Source of the DNA: Bradyrhizobium sp. PSBB068
GTDB taxonomy: Bacteria > Pseudomonadota > Alphaproteobacteria > Rhizobiales > Xanthobacteraceae
Reading direction: 5' to 3'
DNA length: 64,000 nucleotides
NCBI GenBank assembly: GCA_016839165.1
Contig: CP069300.1
Span: forward strand, 4,154,001 to 4,218,000
The notes beneath the pieces were generated by a model. That model saw only the letters and a list, made by a program, of their open reading frames with translations. It ran no database searches and was not told where the DNA came from. Shown in pieces: positions 7,885 to 16,814 of this stretch. Numbering within the stretch: the first letter of the stretch is position 1; each line of letters starts with the position of its first letter. Position numbers and translations under genes: made by a program.

Positions 7885-9289
7885 CTTGCGACAGCCGTCC
7901 AATGCGCCGAAGGCGACCCGAACCACCGAGGTGATGAACGCGATTCGCGCCAGGATCGCGAGCCGCGCGCTCGCCGCCGACGACCGCCTGCCCTCGATCC
8001 GCAGCTTTGCCGCGACCATGGGCGTCTCGCCCTCGACCGTGGTCGAGGCCTATGACCGGCTCGCCGCCGAGGGCCTGATCCGGGCGCGACCGGGCTCCGG
8101 CTTCTATGTCTCGTCGGCGGCGCTGCCGCGGCTTTCGCTGGCCCAGGACCAGCCGCAGCGCGACCGCGCCGTCGATCCGTTCTGGGTGTCGCGGCAATCG
8201 CTCGACGCCGCGAGCGGCGCGCTGAAGCCGGGCTGCGGCTGGCTGCCCGCCGACTGGATGCCGACCGAGGCGCTGCGGCGCGCGTTCCGCGGCCTGGCGC
8301 GGGCCGAGGACGCCGTGCTCGCCGATTACGGCGCAACGCGCGGCTCACTCGCCCTGCGCCGCACGCTGATGGCGCGGTTCGCCGACGAGGGTCTCGACGC
8401 GTCGCCCGACCAGGTGCTGCTGACGATGTCCGGCACCCAGGCGATCGACCTGATCTGTCGCTTCCTGCTGCGGCCCGGCGACACGGTGCTGGTCGACGAT
8501 CCCTGCTACTTCAATTTCCGGGCGCTGCTGCGAGCCCATCAGGTCAAGCTCGTCAGCGTGCCCTACACCCCGTCGGGGCCCGATGTCGCAAGCTTCGAGG
8601 CCGTGCTCGAAGCCGAGCGGCCGCGGCTCTACATCACCGTATCCGGGCTGCACAACCCGACAGGTGCGACGATGTCGCCGCAGACCGCGCACCGCGTGCT
8701 GAATGCCGCCACCGCCTGCGATCTCACCATCGTCGAGGACGACATCTTCGCCGATTTCGAGCCGGAGCCGTCGGCGCGGCTCGCGGCGCTCGACGGGCTG
8801 AACCGCGTGATCCGGATCGGCAGCTTCTCCAAGACGCTGTCGGCGTCGCTGCGCTGCGGCTTCATCGCGGCGCGCGCCGACTGGATCGAGCAGCTGGTCG
8901 ACCTGCAGGTCGCGACCGGGTTCGGCGGCCCCTGCGCGGTTGCGACCGAAATCATCGCCAGCGTGCTCGCGACCGGCTTTTACCGCAAGCATGTCGAGGA
9001 GCTGCGCCGGCGGCTCGCGCGCGCCCGCCGCGACGTCGGCGAGAAGCTGCAGCGCATCGGCATCGAACCCTGGCTGATGCCGCGCGGCGGCTTCCAGCTC
9101 TGGTGCCGCCTGCCCGACGGCTGCGATTCCGCGGACGTGGCGCGCGCCGCGCTCGCCGACAACATCGTGCTGGCGCCGGGCAACGTCTTCAGCACCACGC
9201 AATCGGCCAGCGGCTTCATGCGCTTCAACGTCGCGCAATGCCGCGACCCGAAGCTGATGCCGGCATTGCAGCGGGCGCTCGGGCGCTGA
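7868..9289 (+). CDS. MocR-type GntR regulator with aminotransferase fold
   Basis: This PLP-binding transcription factor is up to 473 residues. A GntR winged helix (about 20-82) contains the recognition region LPSIRSFAATMGVSPSTVVEAYDRL. The rest is a type I aminotransferase-like domain: HNPTG at the PLP-phosphate region, VEDDIFADF, and the Schiff-base lysine in GSFSKTLS. MocR proteins normally sense an amino compound or PLP and control a neighbouring gene; here the obvious target is the divergent EamA transporter. The GTG at 7868 has no good ribosome site and lies within the candidate operator; ATG at 7934 is an alternative but would shorten the first helix of the domain. Confidence 0.87.
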   Translation: MKVGIHLRQPSNAPKATRTTEVMNAIRARIASRALAADDRLPSIRSFAATMGVSPSTVVEAYDRLAAEGLIRARPGSGFYVSSAALPRLSLAQDQPQRDRAVDPFWVSRQSLDAASGALKPGCGWLPADWMPTEALRRAFRGLARAEDAVLADYGATRGSLALRRTLMARFADEGLDASPDQVLLTMSGTQAIDLICRFLLRPGDTVLVDDPCYFNFRALLRAHQVKLVSVPYTPSGPDVASFEAVLEAERPRLYITVSGLHNPTGATMSPQTAHRVLNAATACDLTIVEDDIFADFEPEPSARLAALDGLNRVIRIGSFSKTLSASLRCGFIAARADWIEQLVDLQVATGFGGPCAVATEIIASVLATGFYRKHVEELRRRLARARRDVGEKLQRIGIEPWLMPRGGFQLWCRLPDGCDSADVARAALADNIVLAPGNVFSTTQSASGFMRFNVAQCRDPKLMPALQRALGR

Positions 9290-9331
9290 GGCGCGAGACG
9301 GATCAATGGCGTCCACAACGGCGCTCTACTC

Positions 9332-9357
9332 CCTCGCCCCGTTCTTACGGGGCGAGG
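9332..9357. terminator. Bidirectional hairpin between convergent genes
   Basis: CCTCGCCCC (9332-9340) and GGGGCGAGG (9349-9357) form a perfect 9-bp stem around an 8-base loop. It lies between the stop codons of the MocR-type gene and the CMD-family gene. No long U-tract follows on either strand, so termination is inferred from position and stem strength. Confidence 0.6.
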
Positions 9358-9374
9358 TGAAGTGGGGCAGCGCC

Positions 9375-10031
9375 CTACTTCTCGCCGACCTTGAACGGCT
9401 CCTCCTTGCCCGGCGGCACGGTCTCCTCGGCCATCGCCAGAATCATCGCGACCATCACGTAATTGCCGGCGAGTGCAGTAAGATCGACGATCTGCTGATC
9501 GTTGAAGATTGTCTTGGCCCGCGCATAGGTCGCGTCGGAGACCTTCTTGGTCGTGGTGAGCTCGGTGACGAAGTCGTACACGACGGCCTCGTCGTCGGTC
9601 ATTTTCGACGGCCGGTTGCCGGCCTTCAACTCGGCGATCACGTCGGCAGACAGCCCGGCCTTGGCGGCGAGCGACGCGTGCGCGAACCATTCGACCTGCG
9701 AGCGCCACTGCCGGCCGATGATCAGGATCGCGAACTCGTTGAGCCTGGTCGGCACCGAGGTCTGCCAACGCAGATAATAGAACAGATCGTAGAGGCGCTG
9801 GCCGAGCACCGGGCTGCGGATGATCGGATTGTAGGGCCCGCCGATGCCGACGCTCGACACTTTCATGATCCGCTCGCCGAGCGGCCGCTGCTGGTCGTTG
9901 AGCTGATCCATGGTGAGCTGCGGGAAGCGCGGCTCCTTGCTGGTGGCGGGTGCGGAGAGCACCGTGGCGGCGAGCCAGCCGCCGGCTGCGGCCAGCGTGA
10001 GCGACGAAAGCCAGACAGTTGCCGAATGCAT
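9375..10031 (-). CDS. Exported carboxymuconolactone decarboxylase-like protein
   Basis: This 218-residue protein has an N-terminal signal or anchor segment (about 1-30, ending near SAPATS). The remainder is an AhpD-like helical domain with RLNEFAILIIGRQWRSQVEWFAHASLAAKAGL, which fits the CMD fold. The CxxC pair of AhpD peroxidases is absent; E-W-F-A-H occupies that place, as in decarboxylase-type members. The reaction is unknown. An exported CMD protein is less usual than the cytoplasmic form. The start is ATG 10031. Confidence 0.78.
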   Translation of the reverse strand: MHSATVWLSSLTLAAAGGWLAATVLSAPATSKEPRFPQLTMDQLNDQQRPLGERIMKVSSVGIGGPYNPIIRSPVLGQRLYDLFYYLRWQTSVPTRLNEFAILIIGRQWRSQVEWFAHASLAAKAGLSADVIAELKAGNRPSKMTDDEAVVYDFVTELTTTKKVSDATYARAKTIFNDQQIVDLTALAGNYVMVAMILAMAEETVPPGKEEPFKVGEK

Positions 10032-10113
10032 GATTTCCTCCGCTTTGGTTTGTCGGAGGATGCTAGTCGAGCTTCGCGGCGCTCACCAGCCGCGGCGCAC
10101 GCAGGTCAGCTCG

Positions 10114-10926
10114 TCACAGCGCGACGATATCGGTGAGGCATTGCTGCGTGACGCTCATCCGCGCGTCGATCTGCGCCTGGGTCTTGCAGTCCATGTTCAT
10201 CGCGAACACGGTGATCTCATTGCCCTTCTCGGACCAGCCGACCAGCCAGCCGAGCGAGCCGTGCTCCTTGTCGGTGAGGCCGGTCTTGGCGCGGATGACG
10301 GCGTCGCCGACTTTCGTCACCGGGAGAATATCGCACACCAGCTGCTGGCTGCGCTTGCCGACCGGCAGCACGCCGCGGCGCAGCCGGTCGAGGAAATCGA
10401 TCTGCTGCACCGGATCGATGCGCAGATTGCCCGTCACCCAGAACTGGTCGATGCCGCCGCCGATGTCGCGATTGCCGTAGTCGATCGCGTCGAGATATTT
10501 CTTCATCCGCTCCTCGCCGATCCGGCGGGCGATCTCCTGGAATACCGGAAAAGCCGAGACCGCGATCGCCGAGCGCAGCGTGTGATCCTTGTTCCAGGCC
10601 TCGATGCTGCGGGTGACGCCGTCCCACTTGAAGACGTCCTTGTCCGGATCTTGCACCACGCCGGTGTCGAGCGCGATCAGCGCATTCGGGATCTTGAAGG
10701 TCGAGGCCGGCAGCCGGCCCTCGCCCGAGCGAACCTTGTCGCTGGCGATGATCAGATAGTCGTCGATCTTGTAGCCGACGAAGGTGCCCTCGGTACCGAG
10801 ATCGAAGAACCGCTTTTGCAGATCCTCGCGAAACTCGCTGCGTTGGTAGGACACATTTGCAAAACTGCGCGACGGCAGGATGGCGGCGGCAGCAAACAGA
10901 CCGAGCGCATGGCGGCGATGGATCAC
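10114..10926 (-). CDS. Class D beta-lactamase (OXA-type) or close homologue
   Basis: This 270-residue periplasmic serine beta-lactamase-fold protein has a signal peptide (about 1-23). Class D motifs are present in order: S75-T-F-K78 (nucleophile and carboxylatable lysine), Y150-G-N152, FW at 162-163 and K214-T-G216. The S-x-V motif reads S124-A-F126, so the usual Val is Phe, which could alter the active site or substrate range. The genuine ATG at 10926 follows a plausible leader. Such genes are often intrinsic and silent in environmental bacteria. No mobile element adjoins it. Resistance activity is not established by sequence. Confidence 0.88.
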   Translation of the reverse strand: MIHRRHALGLFAAAAILPSRSFANVSYQRSEFREDLQKRFFDLGTEGTFVGYKIDDYLIIASDKVRSGEGRLPASTFKIPNALIALDTGVVQDPDKDVFKWDGVTRSIEAWNKDHTLRSAIAVSAFPVFQEIARRIGEERMKKYLDAIDYGNRDIGGGIDQFWVTGNLRIDPVQQIDFLDRLRRGVLPVGKRSQQLVCDILPVTKVGDAVIRAKTGLTDKEHGSLGWLVGWSEKGNEITVFAMNMDCKTQAQIDARMSVTQQCLTDIVAL

Positions 10927-11010
10927 GACAGGACCTGAACCGTTTCGGGTTGACGACGATGGATGCCATCGTGGTGAAAGGATGGCAACAGAGTCTTCGG
11001 TTGAAAACGC

Positions 11011-11274
11011 TCAGCGCGCCCGGCCCGACATCCGCAGCACGAACACCAGCACCTCCGCGACGGCCTTGTAGAGCTCGGCCGGGATCTCGTCGCCGAGCTC
11101 GACATTGGAGAGCGCACCGGCCAAGACCTCGTTCTCCTCGATCGGGATGTCGTTGGCCTTGGCGACCTCGATGATCTTGGCGCCGATCGCGCCCTTGCCT
11201 TTTGCCACGACGCGTGGCGCGCCGGCATGGTCGTAGTGCAGCGCGACCGCGAGCTGGTTCTGCGTCTCGCTCAT
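11011..11274 (-). CDS. Stand-alone FlhB C-terminal-domain-like protein
   Basis: This 87-residue protein matches the cytoplasmic C-terminal part of the type III export switch FlhB/YscU: AVALHYDHAGAPRVVAKGKG, then a helix with AKANDIPIEENEVLAGAL and a closing helix. The membrane domain and the self-cleaving NPTH motif are missing. It overlaps the upstream FliK-like gene by 4 bp (ATGA), a strong sign of coupled translation. FliK and FlhB interact during hook-length control, so the pair may form a small export-switch module. Its role without the membrane domain is unproven. Confidence 0.82.
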   Translation of the reverse strand: MSETQNQLAVALHYDHAGAPRVVAKGKGAIGAKIIEVAKANDIPIEENEVLAGALSNVELGDEIPAELYKAVAEVLVFVLRMSGRAR

Positions 11275-12848
11275 GATGCGCGGTCCAGGAAATGGCCGGC
11301 GCGCGCGGGCGCAGGTTGCGGCGGACTGCCGTCGCGGATCTCGATGTCACCGGGCGTGAGCTCGGCCCTGGTCAGCGCCTGGCTCAGCTCGGCGGCCCCG
11401 GCGCGCAGCTGCGCGGCGGTCGAAGACCGCTCGGCCCACATCCGCACCGAGGTCCGCTCGCCGCTCAGCGAGACCAGCGCGTGCACCGGGCCGGCCGGCT
11501 CGACGTCGAGCGTGAAGCGCGCCCGCCACACCCGCTTGGCGGCCTCGACTTCGTTGCCGCCGCCGTCCCGCGAAATCTCGAACTGCGCCATCGCCGTGCC
11601 CTGCTGGGTCAGGAACGGGATCTCGAAATTCCAGCGCGGCACCATGGCGTCGAGCTGCGCGCGTGCAGCATCGTTGTGGCCCGGCAGCGAGGCGACCTGC
11701 AGCAGCGTCTGCCGCGCCAGCGCCGCGTCGGTGTTTTCCAGCAGGCGGTGTGCCGTGGTTGCAAGCGGCGCACCCGGCGCGATCGTAGCCTCGGCGACGG
11801 CCTGGGCCGACGGCAGCGCCCCGGGGAACGGCGGCGGCGGGCTGCCGCGCGCGGGCACATCGCCGGGCAGCATCTCCCGCGGTGCGGCGCCCTGCCGTGC
11901 GGGGTTGCCGAGCTCATGCAGCGCTTCCTGAATGAGATTGAGCGCGCCGCCCGCTGACGGCCCGGCATCGAGCGCATCCGCGAGCGCGCCGGCGAGCCGC
12001 GTGGCGCCACGCGTGAGATCCTCGGTAACCGGCACCCGCGCCTGCGGCAGCAGGATCTCCTGGACGTCGAGGCTGGGCGTGCCTGATGGCACGAGGCTCG
12101 GTGCCGCTCCGGCGCTGGGCAACGCCGGTTGCTGCAGCGGCGTGGACGCGGGCCGCGCAGCCTCGCCGGCACCGAGCGCGGTCAGCGCCTGGCGCAGCAC
12201 GATCAGCGCGGCCTTCAGGTCGGGCGCGCTGCCGCTCGCCGGCGCGACACCCGTCGCCAGCGTTGCCTCCAGCAACAGGCCGGACTTCTGGAAGCCGGCC
12301 TTGACGGCATCGCCGCTCAAATTCTCGTCGAGGCCGGTCTGCTGCGCCAGCACCTGCGCGATCGCAGCCTGCAGCCTTGGCGGCAGATTCGCGGAGGCCA
12401 CCGCGGTGAGGTTGGCAAACAGCGGCGCCTGGCTGCCCTGCACCGCCGCCGCATGCTGGGCCGCAGCAGTGATGGTGATGCGCTCCAGCGGCGTCAGCGC
12501 AGCCTTCGGCGCCGTGGCGGCGGGTTGCGGCGCGGCGGTGGCGTTGGCCGCGCCCGGCGACAGTTGCACCGCATCGCCGGTGTCCGCGCCCGATCCAACC
12601 AGTTGCAAGCGGATGCCGCCACTGCTCTGCGACACCGCAAGCTGCAGGTTCTGGCCCTGCTGCAGCGGCACCTCGGTCTGGACATCGATCGTCAGGCTCG
12701 CGATCGCGATCCGCACCAGGTCGGCGGACAGCACCTTCAGGACCTGGGCATTGACGACGCTGCCGGCCTCGAGCGTGAGGTCCGGCGCAACGCTGTCCGC
12801 CTCCTTCGAGGCGATCACCGGCAGCACGGGATTGACGGCAAGTGCCAT
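11271..12848 (-). CDS. FliK-like flagellar hook-length control protein
   Basis: This 525-residue protein has a long Ala/Pro-rich low-complexity middle and a C-terminal hook-length control (Flg_hook) domain at about 415-500, containing FEISRDGGGNEVEAAKRVWR and VRMWAERSSTAAQLRAGAAEL. FliK is exported through the flagellar type III apparatus and triggers the switch to filament export. No other flagellar gene is present nearby, so this is an isolated FliK-like gene coupled only to the FlhB-like gene. It starts at ATG 12848. Confidence 0.78.
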   Translation of the reverse strand: MALAVNPVLPVIASKEADSVAPDLTLEAGSVVNAQVLKVLSADLVRIAIASLTIDVQTEVPLQQGQNLQLAVSQSSGGIRLQLVGSGADTGDAVQLSPGAANATAAPQPAATAPKAALTPLERITITAAAQHAAAVQGSQAPLFANLTAVASANLPPRLQAAIAQVLAQQTGLDENLSGDAVKAGFQKSGLLLEATLATGVAPASGSAPDLKAALIVLRQALTALGAGEAARPASTPLQQPALPSAGAAPSLVPSGTPSLDVQEILLPQARVPVTEDLTRGATRLAGALADALDAGPSAGGALNLIQEALHELGNPARQGAAPREMLPGDVPARGSPPPPFPGALPSAQAVAEATIAPGAPLATTAHRLLENTDAALARQTLLQVASLPGHNDAARAQLDAMVPRWNFEIPFLTQQGTAMAQFEISRDGGGNEVEAAKRVWRARFTLDVEPAGPVHALVSLSGERTSVRMWAERSSTAAQLRAGAAELSQALTRAELTPGDIEIRDGSPPQPAPARAGHFLDRAS

Positions 12849-12908
12849 GTCGGAGGACTCTGCCAGGCGGCGGGAACGTGCCGCAGGCTAGCCCGGCGCC
12901 GTAAAGGT

Positions 12909-13093
12909 CTCGTTAACCCGACCTGAACTCCCCGAGGACGGCGGCGACGGCCTTGAAATCGACCTGCCGGGCGGCACGGCCTCCTCGTCGACGCCCCATT
13001 TCCCGATATTCCAGTCCTCGTCGACATGGGCCGCAGCCCGGACCTGGTCATTGTGACGGACGTCATGCGTCAGCGCGAGCAGCGCTCGGATCA
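12909..13093 (-). pseudogene. Decayed 3' fragment of the ATP12 chaperone gene
   Basis: This segment is a diverged partial copy of the 3' end of the intact ATP12 gene at 15509-16294, in the same orientation. Shared peptide: DQV, then AAAHVDEDWNI, KWGVDEE. The DNA match runs from CTCGTTAACC near 12909 to about 13093. The fragment lacks ten bases around 12976-12982 relative to the intact gene, which shifts the frame and destroys the native C-terminus. It has no start region of its own. It was probably left by the event that placed the MFS/spermidine-synthase gene here. Confidence 0.85.
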
Positions 13094-13174
13094 TCCGTTA
13101 ACTAGCTGGTACCGAACCCGTTGCCCGCCCCGGAAATGCAATGGTAGCGTTACGCCATTTCAGGACTGATTTTT

Positions 13175-15400
13175 ATGATCAATTTGACCGCCACAGATTC
13201 GTGGCTCGCCCGATCGTCGATGGCTATTCCAACGTTCGCCGTCAGCCTGTTTCTCAGCGCCGGCCTGATGTTTTTCGTCGAGCCGATGATCGCCAAGATG
13301 GTGTTGCCAAAGCTCGGCGGCGCAGCGGCGGTCTGGAGCACCTGCCTGGTCTTCTTCCAGACTGTACTGCTCCTCGGCTACGGCTACGCGCATCTGCTGA
13401 CGAGACTATCGTCGCGAGTTGCCCAGGTTGTCGTTCACATCTGCATCCTGATGCCGATGTCGGCCCTGATGCTCCCGCTGTCACTCGGTTCGGATGGACC
13501 GTCAGCGGAACAGTCCCCGATCCTTTGGCTCTTGCTGCGCCTCACCTTGGCGTGCGGCGTCCCGCTGTTCGCTATCTCGGCGACGGCCCCTCTTCTGCAG
13601 CATTGGTTTTCCGGCGCCGACCACAAGCGGGCACGCGATCCATACTTCCTGTACGCCGTGAGCAACACTGGCAGTCTTCTGGCGCTGCTTGCCTATCCGC
13701 TCGTCGTCGAGCCGGAGCTGCCGCTCGACCTGCAGGCGACACTGTGGTCAGCCGGCTTCGCCGCGCTGGCTCTCGGCATCGCCGCGTGTGGCACGATCAT
13801 GTTGTCCCGCAAGCGGGCGGACGCGCCGGACCCGATCACCGAAGCAACCGCGACGATTGGCCCGCGAGATCGCTTGATATGGATGGCGCTCGCCTTCATC
13901 CCGTCATCGCTGCTGCTCGGCGTCACCCAACATATCGCGACGGACATTGCGTCTGCGCCGCTGCTGTGGGTGCTGCCGCTAACCCTGTATCTTTTGACAT
14001 TCATTCTCGCCTTCGCCCGCCGTCCTCCCCTCCCTCATGCGATGATGTCGCGCGCAATGCCGGTGACGCTGATCGTGGTCGTGGTGACCAGCGGCGGCAT
14101 CGGCAACCTGCTTCCCCTTACAATCGCACTCGCCCTGCACCTCGGGTGCTTTTTTGTCATCGGCATGGTCTGCCATGGCGAACTGGCGAAACGGCGGCCG
14201 CCGACAGCGCGGCTTACCGAGTTCTATTTCTTCGTCTCGTTGAGCGGCGTTGTCGGTGGAATCTTCAACGCGCTGATTGCTCCTGTGGTCTTCACCAGCG
14301 TGTGGGAATATCCACTCGCCTTGATCGCGGCATGCCTGGCGAGGCCCCGCATGCCAGCGGACGACCGTTCCAACCTGATGATGGATATCGTGCTGCCGCT
14401 GCTGCTCGCTGCCGCCCTGCTGGCCGGTCGAGCAATCCTGATCGAAGGTGCGGTTCCCGGCCCGCTATCGATGGCGCTGCTTTACATGCTGTACCTGCTG
14501 CCGGCGCTGGTGCTGGTCAAATTCTCGCAACGACGCTGGCGGTTCGGCATCGCCGTCGCGCTCCTCCTGCTGTTTCAATTGATGCCTCAGAAATCAGGAA
14601 AGCAGGTCGCCGCCGAACGAAGCTTTTTCGGCGTACACAAGGTCGAGTTGATCGATGATGCGGAGGCGCCGGCCCTCCTCCTCATGAACGGCACTACGCT
14701 GCACGGAGCCAAAAGCTTGCGGCCGAACGAGGCCACCCAACCGCTGACCTATTACAGCAAGGAAGGCCCATTCGGACGCTTCTTCGCCGTTTTATCGCCG
14801 GTCAAACTGCGGCAAGTCGCGGTTATCGGATTAGGCACCGGCGCCCTCGCCTGTTACGCCGGCGACGGACAGGATTGGACGTTCTACGAGATCGATGCCG
14901 CGGTCGAGCACCTGGCGAGAGAGCATTTCCAGTTCCTGCAAAATTGCGCTCCGCGCGCCCATGTCGTCCTCGGCGACGCGCGAATGACGATCGAGAACGC
15001 ACCGGATGGGACTTATGACGCGCTCATTGTCGACGCGTTCAGTTCAGACAGCGTTCCGATGCATCTGATCACGCGCGAGGCCTTGGCCATTTACCTGCGG
15101 AAACTGGCACCGGGCGGGCACCTCCTGCTCCACATCAGCAGCCGGAGGCTGGATCTCACTCCGGTTGTCGCAGCCTTGACGGCGGATGCAGTCCTGCCGG
15201 CACGCATTCTCTTTGACGATCCGACGCCAGGAACCCCGGTCTGGCGACGTTCGCCCGCGCTGGTCGTCATTGTCGTCAGACAGGAAATCGATCTGGACGC
15301 TTTCACGAGCCGGGACGGCTGGGCGCCGCTTCCAAAGCCGGAATCCCGGCATCTTTGGACGGATCAGCGCGCCGACCTTCTGCGGGTGATCAGATATTAG
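13175..15400 (+). CDS. Fused MFS-like membrane / spermidine synthase-like protein
   Basis: This 741-residue protein joins about twelve hydrophobic helices (residues 1-480) to a spermidine-synthase-fold domain (about 495-740). The SAM/decarboxylated-SAM site shows VAVIGLGTGALACY (about 546-559), YEIDAAVE and VVLGDARMTIE; the catalytic region is IVDAFSSDSVPMHLIT. Proteins of this design are annotated as fused MFS/spermidine synthases, but their product is unproven. ATG 13175 has CAGGA nearby. It stands alone, flanked by the ATP12 fragment and the intact ATP12 gene, and its codon use looks less GC-extreme than its neighbours by eye; both suggest a later arrival. Confidence 0.88.
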   Translation: MINLTATDSWLARSSMAIPTFAVSLFLSAGLMFFVEPMIAKMVLPKLGGAAAVWSTCLVFFQTVLLLGYGYAHLLTRLSSRVAQVVVHICILMPMSALMLPLSLGSDGPSAEQSPILWLLLRLTLACGVPLFAISATAPLLQHWFSGADHKRARDPYFLYAVSNTGSLLALLAYPLVVEPELPLDLQATLWSAGFAALALGIAACGTIMLSRKRADAPDPITEATATIGPRDRLIWMALAFIPSSLLLGVTQHIATDIASAPLLWVLPLTLYLLTFILAFARRPPLPHAMMSRAMPVTLIVVVVTSGGIGNLLPLTIALALHLGCFFVIGMVCHGELAKRRPPTARLTEFYFFVSLSGVVGGIFNALIAPVVFTSVWEYPLALIAACLARPRMPADDRSNLMMDIVLPLLLAAALLAGRAILIEGAVPGPLSMALLYMLYLLPALVLVKFSQRRWRFGIAVALLLLFQLMPQKSGKQVAAERSFFGVHKVELIDDAEAPALLLMNGTTLHGAKSLRPNEATQPLTYYSKEGPFGRFFAVLSPVKLRQVAVIGLGTGALACYAGDGQDWTFYEIDAAVEHLAREHFQFLQNCAPRAHVVLGDARMTIENAPDGTYDALIVDAFSSDSVPMHLITREALAIYLRKLAPGGHLLLHISSRRLDLTPVVAALTADAVLPARILFDDPTPGTPVWRRSPALVVIVVRQEIDLDAFTSRDGWAPLPKPESRHLWTDQRADLLRVIRY

Positions 15401-15508
15401 TCGCATCCAAGAACGAACTTGGGTCTTGAAACGACAAGAAATCCTCGTATCCCGGCTCGCATCGATACACGCGTCACATGCTTGGACGGTATGCGTGTTA
15501 CCCCCTCG

Positions 15509-16294
15509 TTAACCGGCAGCCGGCCTGAACTCCCTCAGGATCCCGGCGGCGGCCTTGAAATCGACCTGGCGGGCGGCGCGGCGCGCCGCGACCTCCTCGT
15601 CGACGCCCCACTTCTCGATATTCCAGTCCTCGTCGACATGGGCGGCGGCCCAGACCTGGTCCTCGTCGCGCACCCCGTGCGCCAGCGCCAGCGCCAGCAA
15701 CGCCGAGCCGGTCAGCGTCGTCACCACATGGAGCGCCGCCACCGACCATGGATCGGTCGGAAACGCGGCGCGCGCCGCCCTGATCGCAGGCTCGGGCTGG
15801 CCGACATGCATGACCCCTTCGGCCATCACGAAATGGGCGCCGAGCGCGTCGGCAGCCCAGAACAGGATCGGGTCCCAATGCTCGGCCTCGCGCGCCACCA
15901 GCGTCTCGGGATGGCCGGCCCGATAGAACAGCAGATCGCTGCCGAGGAATTTTGCCGCATCGTCCGCGACCTCGCCGACCCGATCGATCACTCCCTCGAT
16001 CACGCTGTTGGCCAGCCGCGTCAACGGCATGGTCACGGGATCGATGGTCTCGCCCTGTGCATCCCACTCGGCCGCGATCGCATCGGCGATCGTGCGGGTC
16101 GGCACCACGATCGGCTTGCCGGACGGCGAGCGGACCTGCTTGCCGTCAAGCGTGATCGAAAATCCGCCCTCGGCAGCGGTGACGCCGGCGCTGGTGTAGA
16201 ACCGCTTGCGCTGGGGCGTGCGGATGTGGCGCCGCACCGCCTCCTGCGGATCGAGCGGAGATTGGTCAGGGACATCGTCGAAGAGTTCGCGCAT
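15509..16294 (-). CDS. ATP12-family F1-ATPase assembly chaperone
   Basis: This 261-residue protein is of the ATP12 family, which binds the F1 alpha subunit during ATP synthase assembly in mitochondria and alphaproteobacteria. Family features seen: RKRFYTSAGVTAAEGGFSITLDGK near the N-terminus, PTRTIADAIAAEWDAQGE, and the C-terminal DQVWAAAHVDEDWNIEKWG. The ATG at 16294 (MRELFDDVPDQ) is chosen over the longer open frame because the extra N-terminus is not family-like. ATP synthase genes are not in this window. A broken copy of its 3' end lies 2.4 kb downstream. Confidence 0.88.
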   Translation of the reverse strand: MRELFDDVPDQSPLDPQEAVRRHIRTPQRKRFYTSAGVTAAEGGFSITLDGKQVRSPSGKPIVVPTRTIADAIAAEWDAQGETIDPVTMPLTRLANSVIEGVIDRVGEVADDAAKFLGSDLLFYRAGHPETLVAREAEHWDPILFWAADALGAHFVMAEGVMHVGQPEPAIRAARAAFPTDPWSVAALHVVTTLTGSALLALALAHGVRDEDQVWAAAHVDEDWNIEKWGVDEEVAARRAARQVDFKAAAGILREFRPAAG

Positions 16295-16364
16295 TGCGCC
16301 GGCCGGCTTTCGTTTCAAGGGATTTCCCTGCAAGATATGCCAGCGGCAACGGCAAATAAAGCTG

Positions 16365-16814
16365 ATGGGACGCGGCACATTCCTCGCGGGTTTCTCGCTC
16401 GTTACGGCGGTTTTCGGCGCCGCCGACGCCGGGTTCCGCACGCCGGAATCGCTGATCCGCAACGTCTACGCTCATTACGGCAGGGGTAGCGCCGCGTTTT
16501 CCAATGGCCTGCCGCGAGACGAGCAGACCGCCCGGCAGTTCTTCGATGCCGGCCTGCGCGGCGCCTGGACCGCCCTGCACGACGCGCCGTACGATTTTCT
16601 GGTGCAGGGCCCGACCTGGCGGATCGGCCCGGTCTCGATCGCAACGCCGCGGCGGCAGTTCGACAAGACCGATGTGACTGTGACCTTCGACAATGAGGGC
16701 CGCGCCGTCACGCTCAACTTCATCGTCGTCAACGGACCGGAGGGCTGGGTCATTGCGGATGTCGAGAGTCCGCACGATTCATTGCGGATGTTTCTGGCGC
16801 AGTTCAGGCGCTAA
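16365..16814 (+). CDS. Exported DUF3828-like protein
   Basis: This 149-residue protein has a signal peptide (about 1-22, MGRGTFLAGFSLVTAVFGAA). The mature part has an NTF2-like pattern with TPESLIRNVYAHYG at its start and WVIADVESPHDSLRMFL at its end, which fits DUF3828. The function is unknown. The frame is open to 16206, but residues before the ATG at 16365 are antisense to the ATP12 gene, so the later start is preferred. It is divergent from ATP12 with a 70-bp shared promoter region. Confidence 0.72.
   Translation: MGRGTFLAGFSLVTAVFGAADAGFRTPESLIRNVYAHYGRGSAAFSNGLPRDEQTARQFFDAGLRGAWTALHDAPYDFLVQGPTWRIGPVSIATPRRQFDKTDVTVTFDNEGRAVTLNFIVVNGPEGWVIADVESPHDSLRMFLAQFRR

Noticed and set aside
12888..13094. 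Short frame at the fliK-ATP12 interval as a small gene
   Set aside because: It is a frameshifted remnant of ATP12 with no start context, so I call it a pseudogene fragment.
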